Virus record (IMG/VR): IMGVR_UViG_3300050821_004187
Location: 1-42,430 of that record
Length of the DNA: 42,430 nt
Source of the DNA: a virus
Strand: one strand, 5' to 3'
Below are positions 36,187 through 42,430 of this stretch, in pieces; position 1 is the first letter of the stretch; the number at the start of each line of letters is the position of its first letter. Below the pieces are notes generated by a model that did not search any database, was not told the DNA's origin, and worked only from the letters and a program-made list of their open reading frames with translations. Position numbers and translations under genes: made by a program.

Positions 36187-37585
36187 ACTGCGCGACTTCG
36201 CGCGCTTCACCGCCAAGCTCATCCTCCCGAATAACAAGCCCGCCGTGATGGTCCCGCACCAGCGGCTGATGCTGACCGAGCACTTCAACGGGGCGATCGA
36301 GTCGCTCCTGCTCCTCCCCAAGAAGAACATCAAGACGACGACCCTCGCCGAGCTCGGCCTGTTCGCGCTGATGACGTGCGACGACGCCGACATCCCGATC
36401 GTCGCGACCTCGCGCGACCAGGCGACGCTCCTCCTCGACGAGGCGATCGGATTCGTCCGCCGCACCCCGGGCCTCGATCGGCACATCGACGTCAAGCGCG
36501 GCTACCGCGAGCTCCGCGCCCGCCACGAGGCGGGCGGTCGCCTGCGGGTCCTCGCCTCCGACGTCGACACCGCCGACGGGATCACTCCGTGGCCGCTCGC
36601 GCTCGTCGACGAGCTCCACCGCGCCCGCAGCGCCGAGTTGTACGCCGTGCTCCGCGCCGGGCTCGAGGCGCGCGGCGCGCAGATGATCGCGATCAGCACC
36701 GCCGGGACCAGCCTCACCTCCCCGCTCGGCGTGATGCGCCGCGCCGCCTACCGCCTCCCGATCCTCGAGCACGACGGCAAACACCGCCGCGCCGCCACCG
36801 AGGACGGCAGCTACGTCATGCACGAATGGGCCCTCGACCCCGACGACGACCCCGATGACATCCGCACCGTCAAGCTCGCCAACCCGGCGCCCTGGCACAC
36901 CCTCCAAGCCCTCGCGCGCCGCCACGACTCCCCGTCGATGACCCCGTGGACCTGGCGCCGGTTCGCCTGCAACCTCTGGCAGGCCACCGCCGACCCGTGG
37001 CTCCCCGCCGGCGCGTGGGAGGCGATCGCCCGGCCCGGGATGGTCATCCCCGCCCGCGCCCCCGCATGGCTCGCCGTGTTCCGCCACCGCGAGACCGTCA
37101 GCGCCCTGACCGCGATCGCGCACGACCCCCGCCGCCGCGGCGGGTGGGCGGCGTGGTCCGAGTCCCTGCGCCCCGAGACCGGCCCCGTCCCCCTCGGCGA
37201 CGTCGAAGAGGCAGTCCGCCGCGCCGCGGTCCGGTTCGACCTCAAGGCGGTCGTGTTCGACCCCCAGCAGTTCGGCCGGTCCGCGGAGATCCTCGCCGAC
37301 GAGGGGATCTTCATGGTTCCGATGCCGAACACCAACGCGCGCATGGCCCCCGCCTCCGACGAGCTCTACCAGGCGATCGTCGGCGGCGACCTCGTCCACG
37401 ACGACGACCCCGCCCTCGCCGCCAGCGTCGCGGCCGGCGTCATCGCCCGAACCGAGCGCGGCTGGCGCCTCACCGCCCGCGGCGCCGACGGCGACGTCGA
37501 GCTCCTGATGGCCCTCGTGATGGCCCTCGACGCCGCCTCGAGCGGCCTCGAGCGCCCCCGCGGGAAGCGCGCGATCGCCGTCTGA
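36119..37585 (+). CDS. terL: Terminase large subunit
   Basis: A 488-aa packaging ATPase-nuclease. The ATPase domain has a Walker A variant PKKNIKTT (67-74) and Walker B ALVDE (161-165), with the adenine-binding PHQRLML (46-52). The C-terminal nuclease region includes AVVFDPQQFGRSAEILADEG, but where the first catalytic Asp is expected the sequence reads AWLAVFRHRET (316-326). The start is uncertain: ATG 36119 lacks a Shine-Dalgarno and overlaps the small subunit by 68 bases; the conserved part begins near residue 22. An actinophage-like terminase of the DUF/Terminase_1 type seems closest. Confidence 0.9.
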   Translation: MSATSTKTRSPRSSTSHNAAGAELRDFARFTAKLILPNNKPAVMVPHQRLMLTEHFNGAIESLLLLPKKNIKTTTLAELGLFALMTCDDADIPIVATSRDQATLLLDEAIGFVRRTPGLDRHIDVKRGYRELRARHEAGGRLRVLASDVDTADGITPWPLALVDELHRARSAELYAVLRAGLEARGAQMIAISTAGTSLTSPLGVMRRAAYRLPILEHDGKHRRAATEDGSYVMHEWALDPDDDPDDIRTVKLANPAPWHTLQALARRHDSPSMTPWTWRRFACNLWQATADPWLPAGAWEAIARPGMVIPARAPAWLAVFRHRETVSALTAIAHDPRRRGGWAAWSESLRPETGPVPLGDVEEAVRRAAVRFDLKAVVFDPQQFGRSAEILADEGIFMVPMPNTNARMAPASDELYQAIVGGDLVHDDDPALAASVAAGVIARTERGWRLTARGADGDVELLMALVMALDAASSGLERPRGKRAIAV

Positions 37586-37654
37586 TTTGTCATCTGCTCA
37601 CAGTTTGTGTGCGCCGGGCGCCCCCGGCGGCTTAGTACACCGCCCTCTTTCCTG

Positions 37655-37684
37655 TTGGTGATCGGCACACAGGGCGCGCATAAT
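37655..37684 (+). promoter_or_regulatory. Promoter of a leaderless head operon transcript
   Basis: TTGGTG (37655-37660), 18 bp, CATAAT (37679-37684), then seven bases to the GTG of the portal gene at 37692. No Shine-Dalgarno precedes the GTG. GCGCG and CGCGC flank the -10 box as an inverted repeat. Confidence 0.6.
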
Positions 37685-37691
37685 TCGCGCT

Positions 37692-39125
37692 GTGGCGGCG
37701 CTCGACGCGATCGCGGATCCGACCCACCTCGCCGACCGCTGCGACCGGGAGCTCGACCGCCGCGCCGGGCCCCTGAACCGGTACTGGGACTACTACCGCG
37801 GCGAGGCCCACGTCCTCTACGCGACGATCAAGTTCCGCGAGGCGTTCGGGCAGCTGCTCAACGAGATCGCCGACAACTGGTGCAGCGTCGTCATCGACAG
37901 CGCCGTCGAGCGGCTCCGCGTCACCGGCTACCGCTTCGGCAAGGACGAGACCGCCGACGACGACGCGTGGCAGATCTGGCAGTCGAGCCAGATGGACGCC
38001 GACCAGGTCCAAGCCCACGAAGAGGCCTCGGTCACCGGCCTCTGCTACCTCCTCGTCGAACCGCCCGACGAGACCGACACCGGCCTCCCGCGGATCTCGC
38101 CGCTCTCCCCGCTCGAGGCGGTCACCGTGAACGACCCCGCCAACCGGCGCCGCCGGATCGCCGGGTACCGCCGGTTCGTTAACGAGTTCGGGATCCCCGA
38201 GGCCCGGCTGTACCTCCCCGACCGGGCGATCGTGCTGATGCAGAACCCCGACCAGCGGCCCGCCTCGAGCGGCGACCTCGGCGACGACCACGTCGAGTAC
38301 GGCAACTGGGAGGTCGTCGGCGACATCGCCAACCCCGCCGGCGTCGTCCCGATGGTCGAGATGGTCAACAAGGAGCACCTCGGCCGCGGCGGCGAGTCCG
38401 ACCTCGCGCCGATCCTCAGCAAGCAGGACATGATCAACAAGTTCCTCGTCGACGCCGTCGTCAACTCCGAGTTCAGCGCCTACTTCCAGCGGTGGGCGAC
38501 GGGGATCGAGCTGGAGACCGACACCCGCGGCCACGCCGTCCCGCCCGAGCGGCTGATGGCCGGGGTCGCGAGCCTGTTCGTGAGCGAGAACGACGGCGCC
38601 CGCTTCGGCGCCTTCCCCGCCTCGGACGGCAAGACGTTCGTGGCGCTGATCGAGATGCTCGTCCAGCACATCGCCGCGCAGACCCGCACCCCGCCGCACT
38701 ACCTCACCGCCGGGCTCGGACAGTGGCCCAGCGCCGACTCGCTCCGCGCCTCCGAGGAGGGCCTCGTCCAGAAGTGCCGCCGCAAGATCCTCGGGTTCGG
38801 CGAGAGCCACGAAGAATCGATGCGGATCTCGTTCCTGATGCTCGGCGATCGCGAGCGCGGCACCGCCTACCAGCTCGAAACGATCTGGGCCGAGCCGCAG
38901 CGCGTCAGCCTCGCGCAGATCACCGACGCCGCGGTCAAGGCCCGCCAGTCGCTCGACGTCCCGCGCCTCGCGACCTGGCGGATGATCGGCGCCAGCCCGC
39001 AGGAGATCGAGGAGTGGGAGGAGGAGCTCGAGGAGGAGCGCGCCGCCGAACCGCCCGAGCCCGTCGCGCCGGCGTCGCCGCCCCCGACGGCTGCGCCCCC
39101 CGGCGCTACTGTTCCCGCTAGCTGA
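37692..39125 (+). CDS. Portal protein (SPP1 Gp6-like)
   Basis: A 477-aa portal. The N-terminus has RYWDYYRGEAHVLYATIKFR and LNEIADNWCSVVIDSAVERL, the start of the Gp6-like portal family; the middle has a clip/wing region (VVPMVEMVNKEHLGRGGESD, KQDMINKFLVDAVVNSEFSA), followed by helices including PPHYLTAGLGQWPSADSLRA. The C-terminal 40 residues are acidic then Pro/Ala-rich. The dodecameric portal is the entry point for DNA and the site of tail attachment. GTG 37692 lies seven bases after a -10 box, so translation may start leaderless. Confidence 0.92.
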   Translation: MAALDAIADPTHLADRCDRELDRRAGPLNRYWDYYRGEAHVLYATIKFREAFGQLLNEIADNWCSVVIDSAVERLRVTGYRFGKDETADDDAWQIWQSSQMDADQVQAHEEASVTGLCYLLVEPPDETDTGLPRISPLSPLEAVTVNDPANRRRRIAGYRRFVNEFGIPEARLYLPDRAIVLMQNPDQRPASSGDLGDDHVEYGNWEVVGDIANPAGVVPMVEMVNKEHLGRGGESDLAPILSKQDMINKFLVDAVVNSEFSAYFQRWATGIELETDTRGHAVPPERLMAGVASLFVSENDGARFGAFPASDGKTFVALIEMLVQHIAAQTRTPPHYLTAGLGQWPSADSLRASEEGLVQKCRRKILGFGESHEESMRISFLMLGDRERGTAYQLETIWAEPQRVSLAQITDAAVKARQSLDVPRLATWRMIGASPQEIEEWEEELEEERAAEPPEPVAPASPPPTAAPPGATVPAS

Positions 39126-39703
39126 TGGCCGACGCGCCCGCCCCGCCCGCGAACACACCGCCGCCCGCGGACCCACCGCCCCCAGCCGACCCGCCGCAGG
39201 ATCCCGCCGCCCCGTCGACCGACGACGTGATCAAGAACCCGCAGGTCGTGCTCGACCTGCTCTCCCAGACCCGCGATTCCGAGCGACGGCTGAACCGGCG
39301 GATCAAGGACTTCGAGCGCGCCGAGCGCGACCGCTCCGAAGCGGCCAAGACCGAGCTCGAGCGCGCGACCGACCGCGCCACGACCGCGGAGACCTCGCTC
39401 CAGGGGGAGCAGCTGGGACGGCTGCGGCTCGAGGTCGCGCTCGAGCAGCTCGCCGGGGACAACCCCGCCGTCAAGATGGCGATCGCGATGGCCCCCCGCC
39501 TCCAGGGGTCGACCCGGGAGGAGCTGATCGCCGACGCCGGGAACATGCGCGCTCTCCTCGGCCAGACTGGCCCGCCGCCCAACGGCACCCCGCCCGGCGG
39601 TTTCGACTTCGGCTCCGGGAGTCGCCTGCCCGCCGCAGGTGCCCCCGCACCCGGCTCAGACGCCGGATTCAGCGCCGCGCTACGTCGCGCCGCCGGACGC
39701 TGA
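39125..39703 (+). CDS. Scaffolding protein
   Basis: A 192-aa protein: a Pro/Ala-rich N-terminus (about 1-34), a long charged coiled coil (about 38-115, DSERRLNRRIKDFERAERDR, TELERATDRATTAETSLQGE), then a Gly/Pro-rich linker and a small C-terminal basic helix (FSAALRRAAGR) that could bind the capsid protein. This is the composition of phage scaffolds; it lies between portal and capsid. No protease was found, so scaffold may exit whole. ATG 39125 overlaps the portal stop by one base. Confidence 0.82.
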   Translation: MADAPAPPANTPPPADPPPPADPPQDPAAPSTDDVIKNPQVVLDLLSQTRDSERRLNRRIKDFERAERDRSEAAKTELERATDRATTAETSLQGEQLGRLRLEVALEQLAGDNPAVKMAIAMAPRLQGSTREELIADAGNMRALLGQTGPPPNGTPPGGFDFGSGSRLPAAGAPAPGSDAGFSAALRRAAGR

Positions 39704-40000
39704 GAATCACCCCGCCAGGCGAGCCAGGACGCGCCGTGGGCCCCACCGCGCCGACTTACGCCCGGTAAGCCGCTTACGACTCCCCAGGCGGGAGAACGCC
39801 TCCTGTGGCGTCTGGGCGAGGTGTACGATTTCCGGCGTCGATGACTTGATCTGAGCGGCGGCGCCCGCCGCGGACGCGGTCCGGAGGGTGCGACGCCCTC
39901 GACGCCGAAGCGCAGATCTCGGAGTTGGCCCTCCTCAGCCCGCAGGCGCGACGCCGGCGGGCGAGCGACACAAGTTCATCGCTCGCCCCAAGGAGGGCCC
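39704..40000 (+). promoter_or_regulatory. 297-bp leader of the capsid gene
   Basis: No gene of its own. It holds CTTAC...GTAAG (39755-39759 with 39765-39769), a -10-like TACGAT at 39824-39829 without a clear -35, and a perfect hairpin just before the Shine-Dalgarno. It probably gives the capsid gene its own promoter and leader for high expression. Confidence 0.5.
39959..39988 (+). promoter_or_regulatory. Hairpin directly upstream of the capsid Shine-Dalgarno
   Basis: GGGCGAGCGA (39959-39968) pairs perfectly with TCGCTCGCCC (39979-39988) around the loop CACAAGTTCA. The Shine-Dalgarno AAGGAGGG starts two bases later. Such a structure may protect the mRNA 5' end or keep the ribosome site open. 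Confidence 0.65.
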
Positions 40001-41053
40001 GTGTCCTTCACCGACGTACCGATCAACCGCGGCGACGCTGCGGCGCTGATCCCCCAGGAGCAGGCCCGGGAGATCATCCAGCTCCTGCCGCAGTCATCCG
40101 TCGCGCTGCGGCTCGCGCGCCGCGCGCCGACCATGAGCGCGCACCAGCGCCAGGTCCCGGTCCTGTCCGTGCTCCCGATGGCCTACTTCGTCAACGGCGA
40201 CGGCGGCCTCAAGCAGGTCACCAAGACCGGCTGGGAAGGCCTGATGCTGACCGCCGAGGAGATCGCGGTCATCGTCCCGATCCACGAGTCGGTGCTCAAC
40301 GATTCGGCGTACCCGCTGTGGCAGGAGATCCGGCCGCAGATCGCCGCCGCGATCGGGCTCACCCTCGACCGCGCCGTGTTCTTCGGCACGAACCGACCGG
40401 CCTCGTGGCCGCTGTCGGTCGACCAGGGCGCCCGCGCCACCACCCCGGCCAACTCGATGATCATCACCCGCGGCGGCAACACGCCGGACAAGGGCGGTGT
40501 CTCGGGGGACCTCTCCGACCTCTACAGCGCGGTCGAGAAGAAGGGGTACGAGGTCAGCGGCCTGCTGCTCAACCCGATCTGGCGCGGATTCATTCGCCAG
40601 GCCCGCAACACCCAGGGCGACCAGCTCGCCGAGCTCCTGGGCGGCGCCGTCTACGGCTTTGAGCCGACCTTCGGCCTCCGCGGCGGATGGTCCGCCGGCG
40701 CCAACGTGACCGAGGGGTTCGCTGGCGACTTCTCGCAGATGATCATCGCGATCCGCGAGGACCTGAACTGGCTGATCAGCCGCGAGTCGGTCATCTCCGA
40801 CGACGACGGCAAGGTCGTCCTGAACCTGTTCCAGCAGGACAGCGTCGCGCTCCGCGTCGTTTTCCGCGTGGCGATGCAGATCGCTCAGCCGGTCACGCCG
40901 GAAGTGGGGGTCAAGGCCAGCCGTTACCCGTTCGCGGTCATCCAGGGGACCGGCGCCGTGGCCTACGAGGAGGACGAGGACGCCGAGACCGCCGCGGCCG
41001 AGGAGACCGAGGAGGAGGAGAGCGGCTCGAGCCGCTCCCGTAGCAAGCGGTGA
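40001..41053 (+). CDS. Major capsid protein, HK97 fold
   Basis: A 350-aa capsid protein. The N-terminal region is short (EQAREIIQLLPQSSVALRLA), followed by conserved features of the HK97-like family: VPVLSVLPMAYFVNGDGGLK (N-arm to E-loop), TAEEIAVIVPIHESVLND and a spine helix IRPQIAAAIGLTLDRAVFFG; then the P-domain and A-domain with VALRVVFRVAMQIAQPVTPE near the end. The C-terminal 30 residues are very acidic then Ser/Arg-rich. No delta-domain as long as in HK97 is present, in line with a separate scaffold. GTG 40001 has AAGGAGGG seven bases before it. Confidence 0.95.
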   Translation: MSFTDVPINRGDAAALIPQEQAREIIQLLPQSSVALRLARRAPTMSAHQRQVPVLSVLPMAYFVNGDGGLKQVTKTGWEGLMLTAEEIAVIVPIHESVLNDSAYPLWQEIRPQIAAAIGLTLDRAVFFGTNRPASWPLSVDQGARATTPANSMIITRGGNTPDKGGVSGDLSDLYSAVEKKGYEVSGLLLNPIWRGFIRQARNTQGDQLAELLGGAVYGFEPTFGLRGGWSAGANVTEGFAGDFSQMIIAIREDLNWLISRESVISDDDGKVVLNLFQQDSVALRVVFRVAMQIAQPVTPEVGVKASRYPFAVIQGTGAVAYEEDEDAETAAAEETEEEESGSSRSRSKR

Positions 41054-41610
41054 CCGCCGAGCCGACCATCGCGTGGCTCCCCGACCCGCAGCAGGTCGCG
41101 AACCTCCTGCGCGCCCGGACCAAGGACGACGAGTCCAACGAGGTCGGCAGCTGGACGGCCAACACCCGGCCTACGGAGTTCGAGGTCCGGGGGCTGATCA
41201 CGACGGCGGCGGGCGACCTGCTCGCCGCCGTCGACATGCTCGACCCCGAGTGGGAGGACCCGAACGGGTCCGCGGCGGCGCTGTGCGCGCGACGCGCCGC
41301 GATGCTGATCGAGCTCAGCTACCACCCGGAGGACGCCTCCCAGGCCGGGTCCGTTTACACCGAGTACCGCGACCAGTGGAACGACGGCGTCAAGGCGCTG
41401 ATCAACATGCTGGCCGGTCCGCCAGGCGGCGGGTCGACCTACAGCGTCCAGTACCCCACCTCGACCGCCCAGCTCGCGTTCGACCGCTTCCGGCCCTGGT
41501 GGGTCCTCAACCTGCCCGAGCCCGAGACCACCCAGCCGATCTTCGAGTTCCCGCCCGACCCGCCCGGCGGGAAGGTCGTCATCGGCGGATCGCCCCCAGG
41601 GGACTGGTGA
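41050..41610 (+). CDS. Head-tail connector (gp6/adaptor-like) protein
   Basis: A 186-aa protein. The N-terminal about 110 residues are helical and acidic (IAWLPDPQQVANLLRARTKD, LCARRAAMLIELSYHPEDAS, YTEYRDQWNDGVKALINML), as in HK97 gp6/SPP1 gp15-type adaptors that sit under the portal. The C-terminal 60 residues are Pro/Gly-rich and probably disordered. GTG 41050 overlaps the capsid stop. Position directly after the capsid supports the role. Confidence 0.78.
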   Translation: MTAEPTIAWLPDPQQVANLLRARTKDDESNEVGSWTANTRPTEFEVRGLITTAAGDLLAAVDMLDPEWEDPNGSAAALCARRAAMLIELSYHPEDASQAGSVYTEYRDQWNDGVKALINMLAGPPGGGSTYSVQYPTSTAQLAFDRFRPWWVLNLPEPETTQPIFEFPPDPPGGKVVIGGSPPGDW

Positions 41611-41613
41611 CAC

Positions 41614-42267
41614 ATGACCGTGATCGGGAACCGCTTCACCCCGGCATTCGCCGGACGCCGCCCCAACGAGCCGACGCCGGCGCCGCCCGGGCCCGACATC
41701 CGGTTCGCGACCGTCACCGAGACCAGCACCGGGCGCCTCAGCGTCACGCTCCAGATCGGCCCTGACGCGCCCCCCATCGCCACGATCGACATGGACTGGG
41801 GCGACGGCACCCGCGACGCCCTCGGCGGGCTCATCGCCACGCACAGCTACACCGACCGCGGCGTCTACGAGCTCCGCGCGATCGCCCGCTCCGACGCTGG
41901 CCGCACGTCGGTCAACTCGATCCGCGTTCAGGTCCTCGAGGGCGCCCCCGCGATCGACGACCCCGTCGCCGACTTCACGATCACGCCGGCCGCGCCCACC
42001 GACGCGGACCCGGTCACGCTCGCCTCGACCTCGACCCCGGCCGAGTACGTCCAGATCAACGAGTGGACCCAGATCATGCCGCCGGGGAGCACCCAGGAGG
42101 GGCCGCCGGTGATGAACCTCGGGATGCTGACGCCGGGCGCGTACGTGTGGCAGCTGCGCGTCCGCCTGATCGACGGGCGATGGTCTGCGCCCCGGAGCCG
42201 CGGCGTCCAAGTCACCGCCTCCGAGGATCCCGAGGAGCCGCCGCCCGACCCGGAGGCCGAGGCGTGA
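41614..42267 (+). CDS. PKD/Ig-like domain protein of the head region
   Basis: A 217-aa protein. Residues about 59-108 form a PKD-like domain (IDMDWGDGTRDALGGL, then HSYTDRGVYELRAIARSD); about 119-205 a second Ig-like domain (VADFTITPAAPTDADPVTLA, GAYVWQLRVRLIDGRW). The WGDG motif is also found in the sheath insertion. Such domains decorate capsids or tails and bind carbohydrate weakly. Placed between connector and the gpG-like gene, it may be a head decoration or connector accessory. Its TGA overlaps the GTG of the junction gene. Confidence 0.72.
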   Translation: MTVIGNRFTPAFAGRRPNEPTPAPPGPDIRFATVTETSTGRLSVTLQIGPDAPPIATIDMDWGDGTRDALGGLIATHSYTDRGVYELRAIARSDAGRTSVNSIRVQVLEGAPAIDDPVADFTITPAAPTDADPVTLASTSTPAEYVQINEWTQIMPPGSTQEGPPVMNLGMLTPGAYVWQLRVRLIDGRWSAPRSRGVQVTASEDPEEPPPDPEAEA

Positions 42268-42430
42268 GCCCGATCATCGTCCGCGGCGCCCAGGAGCTCG
42301 CCGCCAAGACCAACCGCATCGCCGGACGGCTCGAGCAGCCCGCCGGCGCCGCCGACCGCCTGAGCGACATCCTCCGCACCCGGATCAGGGCCCGCTTCGA
42401 CGCGCACGGAGAAGGCGACTGGGCCCCGCA
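42264..42430 (+). CDS. Phage virion morphogenesis (gpG-like) protein, 5' part of junction gene
   Basis: From GTG 42264 (GTGA overlap with the previous stop) the frame runs off the window end and resumes at position 1, since 42334-42430 equals 1-97. The joined protein has 136 aa; its start reads SPIIVRGAQELAAKTNRIAG, followed by a helix ending DILRTRIRARFDAHGEGDW, which matches the N-terminal helices of the family. Confidence 0.75.
   Translation, partial: MSPIIVRGAQELAAKTNRIAGRLEQPAGAADRLSDILRTRIRARFDAHGEGDWAP
42334..42430. repeat. Terminal direct repeat, right copy (identical to 1-97)
   Basis: Exact copy of bases 1-97; see the left copy. It shows that the window ends overlap and the molecule is circular or permuted. 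Confidence 0.95.

Overview
The window is, as far as the sequence shows, one complete circular (or circularly permuted) genome of a temperate contractile-tailed phage. The first 97 bases (1-97) are repeated exactly as the last 97 (42334-42430), so the unique length is about 42,333 bp, and the gene cut by the window edge (42264-42430 continuing into 1-341) is intact once the ends are joined. GC content is very high, codons overwhelmingly end in G or C, and starts are often GTG. Adjacent genes typically overlap by 1-4 bases (ATGA/GTGA). A tyrosine integrase lies next to an attP carrying the 3' part of a high-GC tRNA-Thr(CGU) gene. Together these suggest an actinobacterial host. The collagen-like secreted protein resembles proteins I associate with Thermoleophilia/Solirubrobacterales, but that host assignment is inference only.

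Layout in gene order. (1) Packaging and head, 33548-42267: HNH nuclease, ParB-domain/adenine methyltransferase fusion, small and large terminase, Gp6-like portal, scaffold, HK97-fold major capsid, head-tail connector and a PKD/Ig-like protein. (2) Tail, across the junction to 13532: virion-morphogenesis (gpG-like) protein, probable tail terminator, sheath with an inserted PKD-like domain, tube, two chaperone-type ORFs, tape measure, LysM protein, a baseplate hub split around a cell-wall hydrolase domain, a large collagen/collar fibre, gp25-like, gpJ, gpI and a collar fibre. (3) Lysis, 13543-15067: small ORF, two-TM holin candidate, PGRP-type amidase. (4) Lysogeny switch, 15072-16196: leftward XRE repressor and rightward HTH protein flanking a region with two divergent promoters and palindromic operator candidates. 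(5) Early rightward operon, 15702-25203: small proteins, a probable recombination module ending in an SSB-like protein with a DDDDIPF tail, a 22-bp inverted repeat enclosing a tiny ORF, an RlpA-like secreted protein, a ParB-like protein with a permuted motif order, a resolvase-like nuclease, a MazG-like protein, a C5 cytosine methyltransferase, an excisionase candidate and the integrase. (6) attP region, 25137-25514, with eight copies of GCACAAC around the tRNA-derived core. (7) Accessory rightward genes 25644-29980, a separately terminated collagen-like secreted protein (30172-30870), and two leftward operons (30934-32290 and 32424-32912), each preceded by the same 39-bp AT-rich promoter repeat.

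No DNA polymerase, replicative helicase or primase could be recognised, so replication probably relies on the host. In virions, sheath, tube and baseplate would form a short contractile tail (tape measure 518 aa); the hub enzymes and amidase act on peptidoglycan at entry and exit. In lysogens the repressor, integrase and possibly the collagen-like protein and the leftward operons would be the genes that matter.
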